Assembly: GCA_031772625.1 (NCBI GenBank)
Contig: CM062820.1
Location: 88,084,069 to 88,148,068 of the forward strand
Direction: 5' to 3'
From: Pinus tabuliformis
Taxonomy: Eukaryota; Streptophyta; Pinopsida; Pinales; Pinaceae
Length of the DNA stretch: 64,000 nucleotides
This document shows positions 12,038 through 24,800 of the stretch, one piece after another. Each line of letters begins with the position of its first letter. Positions within the stretch are counted from its first letter, which is position 1. A program made the position numbers and the translations under genes. The notes under the pieces are model-generated. The model was not told where the DNA came from. It did not search any database and saw only the letters and a program-made list of their open reading frames with translations.

Positions 12038-15000
12038 TGTTGAGGCCTCGAAAATCGCTGCCACAACAAAGGGGATAACCACCCGGTCCGGACCTTAAAA
12101 GCAGCTCCTTTTCCGTTTGGTGTGGTGGCTCCGACTGTTCATCTAAGTCCAGTTACCTTCTCCCTATTGCTATTGGTTTATAATGTATCTTTAACTACCA
12201 ATAGACAGGGACATCAGATCACTTCTCCTTGCTGATTAGGCAAGAGAATGACCCTTAAGCTGATTTGGGTTCAGCCAAGCCACAACTAAAGTTTTGCCTC
12301 TTTGAGGAGAGGACTTAAAAGAATGTAGAATTTATTCTAAATGCAAGATTATTCTATGATGCAAACAAAAGAAACTAATCTAAATCCTATCTTAATTAGG
12401 CAGATATAGATCTAACCCAACTAAGAGCAAGATAATTAAAGTATTGGGATTTAGATATGTCTTGTTTATAATTAATATCAAGTTAATGAAGTAGTTCAAT
12501 TAACTGATATTATGGATATCAAAACACATCCTATTGAGACCTTTTTACTGAAATAATAAACCAACAACACTCAGGAAGTAGTTCACATAAATGATATTGA
12601 TTATCAAATCAGCAAACCCAATAACTAAACAATAATATGTGGAAATAGTTCACAACATATTACCACTCAATAAATCAGTTTTAATAAGGCAGATTTCTGA
12701 GTAAATAGTTACTCAGAAATCAGAAATTAAATCATAATAAAAAAACAGAGATACATAATAACAAGATTGTAACAAATTACCCATATTGACAATAGTGCAC
12801 AAACATGAATAAAATGACACATTCCTATCATTATAAAATTAAAACTGATATTTGAAACAATAGTATTAGAAATACTAATTTATTGTATCCATTCCTCTGT
12901 TCTTGGTCTCCAACAGCCCTTTACATTGCTTGAACTTCTGCCTTTAAAACTAGAGCCACAAGAGTGCAAGCTTTGTTCTTCATGCATAATTCAATATACA
13001 AAGGGAAAATCCTCAATAATCCCCAGATCTGAGATTTTTCACTCCTCCCTCCTACAACTCTAAATTCCAATTACAATAGTGCTTTTAGAAGCTCTAAAAT
13101 TGCAGAGGAGAGCCGCCCCTTTTACATTCTGCAATCTGTTATTTATAATATTTGTGAAGGAATTTTAGAGAGGAGAGTTTGTTGAAGAGAAATCTGCCAA
13201 ATATAATTTTACTTGCTCCTAATTTTGTTCTTCAATTGCTGGAGCATTCTCATTGCTTGAAATCCTTTTCTCCATATCTTTTCCACTGTTTTTCTGCAAA
13301 AGAAATCAAAATAAATTAAAATGCAATCAAAATATCATTTCTGGCAATTAAATCAAACCCAATCAAATTTTATTTAAATAAATAATTGAAAATAAAATAT
13401 AAGCTCTGTATTGATGCTTGGAATGATTTGATTGGCAAAGGATATCATTGACCAATGGATCTGCAATTAGAAGAGGCTTTGGACAAATGAAATTGAAAAC
13501 AATAACTCAGAAAATTGATTTTGTTTTCAAAATTCAGAGCCTGATCTTCTGCCTGATTTTTGGCCCAATAAATGATCAAATCTATTGGTGAAACCTCCTT
13601 CAAAATGTTATCTTTGATTTTCTCTTTCCAATGAGCCGTCCTGGGCCTCATTCGGCCAAGTAGAACTCAATTTATGAGCTTCCAAAGTTGATGGGTCAAA
13701 TCTGATGTAAATCTGGAAATTCTGTTGCTGGGCTAAAAAAAATGAGAATTTGAATTAAAAATTAAATCCTAAATTAGTCCCTAATTAATTCTAATTTAAT
13801 TGCTAATTATAAACTAAACTATTTATTAATTTAACTAACTAATGATTTATAAACAAATCCATTCTTAATTAAAAACTAATCAATATTAATCTAATTAAAA
13901 AAAACTAATTAATATGAATCTAAATGATATTTAAATTAATTAAATATTACATATAATTAATTAATTTAAATAATACAATATATTACATATTATATATTAA
14001 TATATATACTAACTAATATTACTATATCTAATATATAAAACATTAAAACTAACTATATTACCCTACGTACCTGATTCACTCAACATATAAATTAATACTA
14101 AAGACATATGCTAACCTACACTATTCCTAACTTTCTATTACCATACTCCACTCCTTATTAATTCCACTCATACGCATGAGTGTTTTTGAAAATTATATTA
14201 ACTCAAAACTAAACTAGTTAATGCCTTTTAACTTTTTCACAATCGGCATTTCGGCGTGGAGGATGCTTGTCGGCATATCGGCGTGGAGAAGGCTTTCGGC
14301 ACTTCGCATCGGGGGGAAATGAATATCGGGGTTCTTTAATTTGTAACATATGAAAATCCCCGATGCGATATCGCATATTATTTTTTATATTAAATTTTAA
14401 TTTAATTAAATTAATTAAACTTAATTAAATTAATATTTAATATTATTTTTTATTTGTTTTAAATTTTAATTTAATTAAATTAATTAATTAATTTAATTAA
14501 TTTAAAATTTAATTTTAAACTTAAATTTTCATTTTTTGTTTTATTTTTATGAACATAAGTTTCTAAACTATAGCTAAAAATAAAACTACAGCCACTTAGA
14601 AAATAAATGAAAAATAATAAAAATAAACTACAGCCACTTGAATGTTTGGTTTTTCGAGATTAAGATTTGATTAGAAAATTGGAGTGAATTTCTTAAGTCC
14701 CGATGCTTAATTATTTGGCTGCATAATGAAAAATGTTAGTAAAACTCTCTACGAGTTAATATTTAAACTGAATACGTTATTGGACAAATTTATTTACAAA
14801 ATGTGATATTGTACATTTTATGCATTTTTAACCCACGCTAGATAAATGATGAGATTTCAAAGGAGTGACATTTTCAAACCAGTTGACCAAATGAGGTGAA
14901 ACAAGCGTCAATGTGAAGCTTATAAAAAATCAATTCTAACAAAGCAATCAAAACAAGAATCCAAAGAAAACTAAAAATTAACGAAAGCGTAGGGCAATCA

Positions 15001-15109
15001 ATTAAAATAAAAATAAAAAAGGTGCTTAGCCAAAATTTTTATAGAAAGGGTCCCCATTATTCGAAGCGGACGCATCAATAATGGGGGGTGTTGTATTTTT
15101 ACCACAACA
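12038..15109 (-). repeat. LTR of the gag-only element (low-coordinate copy, 3' LTR by gag orientation)
   Basis: A 3072-bp copy that starts TGTTGAGGCCTCG and ends ACCACAACA on +. It contains a CG-richer patch near 14240-14390 with repeated TCGGCA / CGATATCG motifs in otherwise AT-rich DNA. Short open frames inside (for example 13445-13651, also present in the other LTR) have no recognisable similarity and are probably not genes. Confidence 0.92.
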
Positions 15110-15111
15110 AT

Positions 15112-15128
15112 TGGCGACACACGGGAGA
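15112..15128 (+). promoter_or_regulatory. Primer-site-like sequence facing inward on +
   Basis: TGGCGACACACGGGAGA begins two bases after the LTR end. TGG two bases inside an LTR is the usual layout of a primer-binding site (complement of a tRNA CCA end). It is on the wrong side for the gag orientation, where a polypurine tract would be expected instead. Its tRNA match is not identified. Confidence 0.4.
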
Positions 15129-18100
15129 AGAACCAGTTATCTCTGTTATGAATGAGATTTTCCTAAAATTAAAGCAAAAATAATTAAAGAAGAGAAGATT
15201 ATGCTTGAAATGCTTGACTTAGTTCATTAGTCTGAATAAAAACCAGAATCATCTAACTGTAATTTTTCTTAAAATTCCTCATAAATTAAAATATTTCGAA
15301 ACTCTATATCAGTCATTAATTAGCTGAAGGGATAAAGCAGGGGTCACTTTACAGCTTAGCTTTCAAAATATACTCGTTTGTCACAGGTAGAGCCACTGTT
15401 GCCAGCAAACGTCTATAGTTTCGACAGGGTTACCTTTTAATCATAAATGATTCAGAATCCCATCTGTTTAAGAATTATTGATCTAGAGATAAATCCATTT
15501 ATATATGTATTACTTTTTATTTTATTTTTTTTTATTAAATCTTAAAAGCCATTGTCCTAGTATGGTAGCCAGATAGTTGACAATGCCATTCACTGGTTAA
15601 AATTGGACTGAACAAGCTAGCTCGTGATGAGACCCCTTGTCTTATAATTGTTTGCAATCATAAGCCATTACCCTAGTTTGTTTAGCAATGTTGGTAATGT
15701 CAGCCTATTTTCCCCTATGATCATGGTAAGCAGGCTCACGATGAGACCTCTTATTTTTTAAGTTTAAATATATTTCTGGATTATTTTCTAGAAAAATAAG
15801 ACTCTTTGAGACAGGGAGAATCATTGACTCCTTAAGAGTTAAGAATGACAATTTCAGAGTTAAAGGTGCTTTGCTGTAAAGTGTCTTTACTTGGTTATAA
15901 ATAACTTTTCTTGACTGATAATAGAACTCTGAAAGATCTTAATAAAATTTTGAAATCTCAAAATGATTACAGTTTGATGAAAAAGAAATTTTCAGATTTT
16001 ACGATACTTTGCCAACTTCTCTTGATTGGTAATCTCTTCCTTAAGTATGTCTACTTTAATAATAAGAAAATCAAACTTTACTAAGAGATTTAAGAAAAAG
16101 CTAATAGGTGACTATTAACAATTTTTCTCCATGTATGCTGACCATTGTCAGGTAACAAGTAGGCCTTCCATATGAATAATGGCAAAGTCACCAAAATCAA
16201 AACTAAAAACTAAAAGAAAAGAAGTCTTATGCTACAATGAGAAAAGAAATCAGCGAACAAAATTAAAATGAAGAAATGTGAAAAATGAAAGGAAACCCAA
16301 GTTTCAAAAGATAAACTCAAACAAGAATTTTTATATGAGTATCTCAACAATATGAAGAAAAAGAAAATAAGCATGTAATCATTCCTTCTTATGTTGAGAG
16401 TTAGAAAAACATACCTTGCAGAGTTGTGAATACTTTAGGCTTTTAGATAACAATGATCGTAAAATTCAGCCACAATTAATAATTTATGTTTGATATGAAT
16501 CTTCTTGTTTCCAAGCATTATCTTAATCATTTTCTAAAAAGGAATGCTTAAAGAAACAGATTAAAGGTTCAGATACTTTCTGGTGTAGCTGTTTCGATGA
16601 AGATTATTGCTGCTTATTGAAATAAAGCCAGGAGAAGAGTATGGACTTTGAAAATATGATTCGGCAGAAGAGTGAAAAATTTTGTGAAGAGCTGCAAAAC
16701 AGAGTTTTATATCAGCATAATTAAAAAACAAAAATGAAACTAGAGTGACGAAATGGAAATTAATGAAAGTGGTTACATGAATCTTACCATTGGATCCTTG
16801 CTTTTGATCTTACCTGAAAGGTATCAGTTTCTCCAAAGTGGCTGACTTCTTATTTTAATTAATATTAAAAACATGAAGATGTCACACTAACCAAAATCCT
16901 ATAACCCAAAATCATTATTTATTTTATTTAAACTAAAGCAAGTAGTAAAAAATGGAATGCTTAGTGCTCAAGGGAATTGAAATAAAAGAAGTGCATCAGA
17001 GATGAGAATGAGAATTTGCAGTAATGACTATTCCTCAAAATATTATAAGTTTAATATAAACTCCATGATTTGATAAATTGTCCAGAATCAAGACCTCATC
17101 CAAGTTAATAAAATTTAAATATGAAGATAGAGGTCTTGAATTCCATTTTTAATTATGGAATTATATATTTAAACTAAAATGTATGAGAAATTGAAATAAT
17201 TTGGATATGCTGCAAATTGGTCATTAACTGCTTTCTTACCATAGTGGTTACCCAAGCTCGCTTTTAAAATAACACATTGCCGTATCGGATGATTCACATA
17301 ACATGTTTCTTCACCATGCTTCAAATTTAATCTGCAGAACTTCACCTTTATTGCTATGCCATATATCGATTAAATGTTAATGGCTCATAGGCATGCATTG
17401 GAAGCTATTGCATCGGAGATTGCAATGGCAAATTGCTGATAAGAACATGTGCAATGAAATGAAGCGATCGCATCATTAAAGAAATATTATATCGGGGATC
17501 AGAGAATAAATTGCATCGTGCTTCCCATATTGCAAAATACACATTGTAGATTCAGAGAGGTGATGTGAGCGTAAGAATGTGATGAAATGATTGCAATATC
17601 GGCGATGCGATGAAAGTCGTAGCTAATCGGAAATCGGAAAATTTTGGTTACCCGATGTAACACAATATATTTTTTGCGATGCCGATATGCGATGAAGAGC
17701 GGACCCGATAACTTTTTATGATGGGATTTTAATAACATATCGGATCCGAGATATCGGCCATAAATAAAACTGCAAGGAAGCGATTGCGATATCGGCAATG
17801 CGATGGATGACGTAAATCGGCGATCGGCAATCTTAAGCACCCGATGTAACACAATATGATTGTTGCGATGCCGATATACGATGAATGACGTGGCTAATCG
17901 GCGATCGCGATCGGAAATGTTATGCGCACGATTTAACAATTCTCAATATGCCGATATGTGATGAAGAGTGGACCCGATAATTTTATGTTAAAAATTTGAT
18001 AACATATCGGATCCGAAACATCAGTCCTTTTAAAGTTATGTTCTTAACATTATTGCGATTGAACAGACGCGATATTTTATGAATTTGATTTTGGATTTCA

Positions 18101-19468
18101 TATCGGGTCCGGAATTATGTGTTTATCGCAATATCGGTAAAGTCGATTATCGGAGATCGGTGATTCATGCTCATGGAAGTATACTTCACTTGGAAAGCTC
18201 TGATAAGCGAAATGCAATATGACATATGAGTAAGATAATACATCGGAGGTCTTTAATGAACAATTTGTGATCAAAAGGAATGCTAAGAGCTACTTCCGAT
18301 GAAATGTTGTGATGCGAATGGTCTTATGATATTTCTTGAAATTTCAATTGAGTTTTCTAATGAATGAAAGCAAAGCTAAAAAAATGCTTAAACTCTAATG
18401 AATCAGAATTGAATTTCCCTGAACCTGTTTGCAAATTTAAAATGAGTTTGCTGCTTACTTCAGATTTTGAAAAGAAATAAAAACCTGCAAATAAAACAGA
18501 ACATAAATAAAAAATAAGCTAAGAAAAACAGAACTAATAATGGATGAAAATAAAGTTGTAAATGCGTACCTGAAAAGAGTTTGTCTGTAAATTTTACCTG
18601 ATAAATCTTCAAATTCTTCCTTTGATTAAAATCATCTCATTATTTATTTTAAATCTAAGTGCACAATCAGCCTAAATGAAATCAATCATTCATGTTCATG
18701 GAATATAAAATTTACCAGAAATAAATATGAAACTATGCTTCCCTTTCGAAGTGAAGTAACAATTTATTACCTCTGCTCATTCCGAATTAATCTTGAGAAA
18801 AATCTGTATTGTTATAGTGACTTTTTAATAATGCCTTTAGTAAATAGACATGATGCGTTTTTACAGCATCAGATAATAAACTAAAGATTAGAATGAGATT
18901 AAGCCACTAATTGTAGAAAAATGTCAAAACAGATTTAAATGTGTGCACTTGGCAAAATGGGCATCCTTAAGATCAGCTTTTGGCAAATTTCGAGGAATAT
19001 AATATGAACTTCATATGATTGTTGTGACAGGTTAGATTGACTGATAATGATTGAATTAGAATTAAGCTTATCATAGTCAATCATACATCTCATAGGATAA
19101 TGGGATCATGAAGCTTTTATATCCTCAAATCCTTACCATATAAATTTCAAAAGAAAATCTTAGAAGGAAATCCCGAAATGAAGAAAAGTGGCTTTGAGGC
19201 AATCGATGCCAAGTGCAATTTTAATTGACTTTGATCAAGACATTATTCAAAATAGGCAGAGTAGAGAAATCGCTATAAGAAATTTCAAAAAGGAAAGCAA
19301 GAATTAAAATTTTCTGATAAGGAAAAATGTTTCCACTGAACATGTATGAGAAGGCTGATTGCTTTGTTTTATTTTTTAATCTACAGAACTGCTGAAAATA
19401 AATTAACTACATAAAACAAAATAACTAAATTAATCCTACTCCTATTCTAACCATATGCATGAGAATGA
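15129..19468. other. Non-coding internal region of the gag-only element
   Basis: This 4.3-kb stretch lies downstream of the gag frame in gag orientation. It has no pol motif in any frame. It is AT-rich, with TATGGTAGCCAGATAG-like partial repeats around 15540-15760. A distinct CG-richer block is listed separately. Confidence 0.6.
17460..18150. repeat. ATCGG / CGATATCG-rich degenerate repeat block
   Basis: Diverged copies of a segment containing GCGATGCCGATATGCGATGA, GACCCGATAA and AACATATCGGATCCGA recur two to three times here. The same word set (CGATGCGATATCGCAT, TCGGCATATCGGCG) is in both LTRs near 14240-14390 and 24320-24480. The block keeps many CpG sites in AT-rich surroundings. An open frame of 146 codons (17499-17939, minus) is a by-product of the repeat. 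Confidence 0.7.
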
Positions 19469-20986
19469 CTAGGTATAGTCATATTTCCAGTGTAGCCATT
19501 TTCTCATTTTTATTCCCGCGTTTATGTACAGTTCAAATGTTAGTAATAAGAATAAAAATCTAACTAAACTAAGGAAAATAAATCTGAAATAAGAATGTAC
19601 AATTATTGTTAGCAACTTAATTAAAATCTCTTTCTCATGAAATTTCCTTTCCAATTCGATACCAATTGGATCGCAAAAATCTGGATGGATTTCCATTAAG
19701 GATGGGGAAATGTTCAAGGAAAGAGATAACAGGCCGAATTGTGGATATGAGTTTTGAAATTCAAAGGCCTGGAAAGAATTGTTAGTATTATGTACAAATG
19801 TTAAATCATTGACAATTTTCCTTGAAGGAAAAACTTCCAAATAATCTTCAAATGAGTCAATGAAAAATGAATGGAAGTTTGTCAAATAAAATGGCAATTT
19901 ATTAATTGAATTAAATTGCTGGCCAGATTGCAAAAATACATTCTCTTGTTGACATTGCCTTTGGAAAGATAGAAGCTTTTGATGAAACATTAGCATTGAT
20001 ATAAATTGGAATATTAATATCTTTCGATGCTGATGATTATAATATGAAACTTGAATTTCCCAATTGGGCAATGCATCAATTGAGTGTTTGATAGTAAGGT
20101 ATTCAATATGCCAGCGAAAAGTGTGAAAATTTTGCAAAATAAAATCAGAAAATAAATCTAAGTTTAAACAAAATAGCTGTGAAAGAAAAACTAAAATGAA
20201 ATCACTATTTGTACAACTAATGTTACAGCACATTTGGGATCGATTTGAAATGATTTCATTTTCACAAGGAATGGCCAGAATTATGGAATTTGAAAAATTT
20301 TGAATTCCAACTTGTGAATTAGAAAACGAATTATGATTATGAATGGGAATGGGAGTTTGATCCTCATATGAATCATAAATTGGAATGATTTCTTGAATGG
20401 TGAAATCATGAAGATAATTTGTTGCTCTAAAATGAGGATTAGTTGAGATAATTCCTAAATTGAAGCGTTCCTCATTTTCAGATGTTATTTGAATTTTTTC
20501 ATGAGGATTCTCATGAGAGGAATAGAAATCAACATCCTCAATGTCAGAGTAATTATCATAAATGACTTCACAAGATTCTCTACAATTCCCTTCTATCTCA
20601 TCCAATATATCAAAACAAGGAGGGACAAGAATTTCATGTTCATTAATGGCAAAAGAATGATCATTAATTGCTTCTCTATCTTGATAAAAACTTAATGGTA
20701 ATTCATTTAGATCAGCCTCTGTATTTTCTGAAATATCATTAATACCAAGAGGGGAAAAATTATCATCATTAAAAATATCAGGATAAAGGGAAAAATGTGA
20801 ACCTGAAACAATGCATTTAAAACTGTCTCTGTTTGAGAGCTCTTGTGCATTATGCTCATTGTAAATTTCAGATTGCAGATCATTCCTTTGCGTGCATATG
20901 CTTTCTTGAAGAACGCTGCTTTGCTGCTCTGATTTCGGCATTTGTTCATCATGGAGAAATTCAGAAATTTGTACAGCAGTTTGCAT
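19469..20986 (-). CDS. Unknown ORF in frame after the gag-like ORF (505 aa)
   Basis: This long frame continues the gag frame after a single amber codon. I do not recognise it. It is Asn/Ser/Ile-rich and acidic through most of its length. Near residue 455 onward it has a strongly hydrophobic stretch (LLTIIVHSYFRFIFLSLV and following residues) that could be a membrane segment, then a short basic end (MRKWLHWKYDYT). No protease, RT or zinc-knuckle motif is visible. It may be a lineage-specific extension of Gag, an envelope-like domain, or a degenerate remnant. Length and absence of stops in AT-rich DNA argue it was coding. Confidence 0.6.
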   Translation of the reverse strand: MQTAVQISEFLHDEQMPKSEQQSSVLQESICTQRNDLQSEIYNEHNAQELSNRDSFKCIVSGSHFSLYPDIFNDDNFSPLGINDISENTEADLNELPLSFYQDREAINDHSFAINEHEILVPPCFDILDEIEGNCRESCEVIYDNYSDIEDVDFYSSHENPHEKIQITSENEERFNLGIISTNPHFRATNYLHDFTIQEIIPIYDSYEDQTPIPIHNHNSFSNSQVGIQNFSNSIILAIPCENEIISNRSQMCCNISCTNSDFILVFLSQLFCLNLDLFSDFILQNFHTFRWHIEYLTIKHSIDALPNWEIQVSYYNHQHRKILIFQFISMLMFHQKLLSFQRQCQQENVFLQSGQQFNSINKLPFYLTNFHSFFIDSFEDYLEVFPSRKIVNDLTFVHNTNNSFQAFEFQNSYPQFGLLSLSLNISPSLMEIHPDFCDPIGIELERKFHEKEILIKLLTIIVHSYFRFIFLSLVRFLFLLLTFELYINAGIKMRKWLHWKYDYT

Positions 20987-21016
20987 TTTATTTGCTTTGA
21001 TTGCTGCTTGTACTTG

Positions 21017-21736
21017 CTAATTTGCGATTTGATTTTCCGAATTTGCTTCAAAGTAGCTTTCAGATTTCAAGGCGGCTTTTTCTCCAAAATTGCTATTGTT
21101 GTCTTCTTGCATTTGAATGGAAATATTTTCCAAGCTTTGTGAAACCACTTCATCACCATTTATTTGCACATCCAAATTGGGATTCTCATTTGTATTGGAA
21201 GGGGATGGAACAAAGCTTGAATCAATTTCATATGGATTGGGGATGGTTGGAAGAGAACTAATATATTTAAACCAATCTAATGATTCTTCTTCCGTAGGTT
21301 TATCTTTGTCCTTAAATCTTAAACAATTCAAGTGAAATTGAATATGAAAATCATTAACAGATTCATTTTTAAACCTTCGTAGATGTTCAATTTCTTGACA
21401 TACCTGTTCATAATCGTAGCCGTCAAATTTACAAATGAAAATTGTAACAAATTGATCCCAGCTATGGATTGAGGGAACTGGAAGAGTTTTGCACCAGTTT
21501 CTGGCTTTTGCCAAAAATGTGAGAGTAAAAATTCTCCATAAAATGCCTTCATCAATTCCTTGAAAATCATAATTTGAAACATTTTGAATAAATTGAAAGA
21601 CATGGTTAAAAGCAGAAGAATTTCTCTTACCTTTAAACTTTGCCTGAGACAAGAGTCTTACCACTTCGGGTGGAGTATTGGAGGATGCACGTCCATGGAT
21701 ACAACTCCAAATTGGAAGTTTAAGAGGAGCCATCAC
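21017..21736 (-). CDS. Gag-like capsid protein (retrotrans_gag type), amber-terminated
   Basis: Gag forms the particle that packages element RNA. The ATG lies about 55 bases inside the LTR2-side primer site. Residues about 55-150 have the retrotrans_gag pattern: hydrophobic helices with an ILWRIFTLTFLAKARNWC core, a SIHSWDQFVTIFICKF segment, then a charged IEHLRRFKNESVNDFHIQF helix. Residues after 170 are Ser/Asn/Pro-rich. The frame stops at a TAG (21017-21019) and remains open beyond it for 505 codons, so the original protein was probably about 755 residues. No zinc knuckle is seen. Being on the minus strand, it defines the element's orientation. Confidence 0.8.
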   Translation of the reverse strand: MMAPLKLPIWSCIHGRASSNTPPEVVRLLSQAKFKGKRNSSAFNHVFQFIQNVSNYDFQGIDEGILWRIFTLTFLAKARNWCKTLPVPSIHSWDQFVTIFICKFDGYDYEQVCQEIEHLRRFKNESVNDFHIQFHLNCLRFKDKDKPTEEESLDWFKYISSLPTIPNPYEIDSSFVPSPSNTNENPNLDVQINGDEVVSQSLENISIQMQEDNNSNFGEKAALKSESYFEANSENQIAN

Positions 21737-21788
21737 AATAAATAAAATATTAAAATTGAAAAGACTCCAATAGACAAATAATCTCAGG

Positions 21789-21805
21789 CCCTCCTTCTAG
21801 CGCCA
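21789..21805 (-). promoter_or_regulatory. Primer-binding site of the gag-only element
   Basis: On the minus strand TGGCGCTAGAAGGAGGG starts three bases after the LTR end, directly upstream of gag. Position and TGG start fit minus-strand priming from a tRNA CCA end. I cannot name the tRNA. Confidence 0.6.
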
Positions 21806-21808
21806 TTT

Positions 21809-24800
21809 TGTTGAGGCCTCGAAAATCGCTGCCACAACAAAGGGGATAACCACCCGGTCCGGACCTTAAAAGCAGCTCCTTTTCCGTTTGGTGTGGTGGC
21901 TCCAACTGTTCATCTAGGTCCAGTTACCTTCTCCCTATTGCTATTGGTTTATAATGTATCTTTAACTACCAATAGACAGGGACATCAGATCACTTCTCCT
22001 TGCTGATTAGGCAAGAGAATGACCCTTAAGCTGATTTGGGTTCAGCCAAGCCACAACTAAAGTTTTGCCTCTTTGAGGAGAGGACTTAAAAGAATGTAGA
22101 ATTTATTCTAAATGCAAGATTATTCTATGATGCAAACAAAAGAAACTAATCTAAATCCTATCTTAATTAGGCAGATATAGATCTAACCCAACTAAGAGCA
22201 AGATAATTAAAGTATTGGGATTTAGATATGTCTTGTTTACAATTAATATCAAGTTAATGAAGTAGTTCAATTAACTGATATTATGGATATCAAAACACAT
22301 CCTATTGAGACCTTTTTACTGAAATAATAAACCAACAACACTCAGGAAGTAGTTCACATAAATGATATTGATTATCAAATCAGCAAACCCAATAACTAAA
22401 CAATAATATGTGGAAATAGTTCACAACATATTACCACTCAATAAATCAGTTTTAATAAGGCAGATTTCTGAGTAAATAGTTACTCAGAAATCAGAAATTA
22501 ATTCATAAGAAAAAAACAAAGATACATAATAACAAGATTGTAACAAATTACCCATATTGACAATAGTGCACAAACATGAATAAAATGACACATTCCTATC
22601 ATTATAAAATTAAAACTGATATTTGAAACAATAGTATTAGAAATACCAATTTATTGTATCCATTCCTCTGTTCTTGGTCTCCAACAACCCTTTACATTGC
22701 TTGAACTTCTGCCTTTAAAACTAGAGCCACAAGAGTGCAAGCTTTGTTCTTCATGCATAATTCAATATACAAAGGGAAAATCCTCAATAATCCCCAGATC
22801 CATGGAAAATTTTAGGGGCTAATGTTCGCTCAGTGGGCTAATTTTCCATGATTTTTCCAAAAAAAAGATTCGCCAATTTCCAATTTTAAAAAAGACGATT
22901 CGCCCAAATTTTAGAATATAAAATTATTTTACCTTAAAAATCGCCAACATTATAGAGAGACTATATATAAAATAATTATAAATTTGATTAATTTTACAAA
23001 TATATCAATAAACATTTATAATTTTCATATTATGGATTAGTGAGATTCGCCAATGTTTTAAACTTCAAGAAAATTTTCCATCCTTAAAATTTTCCTTGCC
23101 CAGATCTGAGATTTTTCACTCCTCCCTCCTACAACTCTAAATTCCAATTACAATAGTGCTTTTAGAAGCTCTAAAATTGCAGAGGAGAGCCGCCCCTTTT
23201 ACATTCTGCAATCTGTTATTTATAATATTTGTGAAGGAATTTTAGAGAGGAGAGTTTGTTGAAGAGAAATCTGCCAAATATAATTTTACTTGCTCCTAAT
23301 TCTGATGTTCAATTGCTGGAGCATTCTCATTGCTTGAAATCCTTTTCTCCATATCTTTTCCACTGTTTTTCTGCAAAAGAAATCAAAATAAATTAAAATG
23401 CAATCAAAATATCATTTCTGGCAATTAAATCAAACCCAATCAAATTTTATTTAAATAAATAATTGAAAATAAAATATAAGCTCTGTATTGATGCTTGGAA
23501 TGATTTGATTGGCAAAGGATATCATTGACCAATGGATCTGCAATTAGAAGAGGCTTTGGACAAATGAAATTGAAAACAATAACTCAGAAAATTGATTTTG
23601 TTTTCAAAATTCGGAGCCTGATCTTCTGCCTGATTTTTGGCCCAATAAATGATCAAATCTGTTGGTGAAACCTCCTTCAAAATTTTCTCCTTGATTTTCT
23701 CTTTCCAATGAGCCGTCCTGGGCCTCATTCGGCCAAATAGAACTCAATTTATGAGCTTCCAAAGTTGATGGGTCAAATCTGATGTAAATCTGGAAATTCT
23801 GTTGTTGGGCTAAAAAAAATGAGAATTTGAATTAAAAATTAAATCCTAAATTAGTCCCTAATTAATTCTAATTTAATTGCTAGTTATAAACTAAACTATT
23901 TATTAATTTAACTAACTAATGATTTATAAACAAATCCATTCTTAATTAACAACTAATCAATATTAATCTAATTAAAAAAAACTAATTAATATGAATCTAA
24001 ATGATATTTAAATTAATTAAATATTACATATAATTAATTAATTTAAATAATACAATATATTACATATTATATATTAATATATATACTAACTAATATTACC
24101 ATATCTAATATATAAAACATTAAAACTAACTATATTACCCTACGTACCTGATTCACTCAACATATAAACTAATATTAAAGACATATGCTAACCTACACTA
24201 TTCCTAACTTTCTATTACCATACTCCACTCCTTATTAATTCCACTCATACGCATGAGTGTTTTTGAAAATTATATTAACTCAAAACTAAACTAGTTAATG
24301 CCTTTTAACTTTTTCACAATCGGCATTTCGGCGTGGAGGATGCTTGTCGGCATATCGGCGTGGAGAAGGCTTTCGGCACTTCGCATCGGGAGGGAAATGA
24401 ATATCGGGGTTCTTTAATTTGTAACATATGAAAATCCCCGATGCGATATCGCATAAACTCCCGATGCGATATATATTATTTTTTTTTTATTTTTTATATT
24501 AAATTTTAATTTAATTTAATTAATATTTAATATTATTTTTTATTTGTTTTAAATTTTAATTTAATTTAATTAATTAATTAATTTAATTAATTTAAAATTT
24601 AATTTTAAACTTAAATTTTCATTTTTTGTTTTTTTTGTTTTATTTTTATGAACATAAGTTTCTAAACTATAGTTAAAAATAAAACTACAGCCACTTAGAA
24701 AATAAATGAAAAATAATAAAAATAAACTACAGCCACTTGAATGTTTGGTTTTTCGAGATTAAGATTTGATTAGAAAATTGGAGTGAATTTCTTAAGTCCC

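Noticed and set aside
13445-13651. 68-codon minus-strand frame present in both LTRs of the gag-only element (also 23522-23728)
   Set aside because: It is conserved only because the LTRs are copies of each other; no motif or independent support.
17499-17939. 146-codon minus-strand open frame in the gag-only element
   Set aside because: It is formed by repeated ATCGG/CGATGA words; its repeats (YRHR..IVLHRV) follow the DNA repeat.
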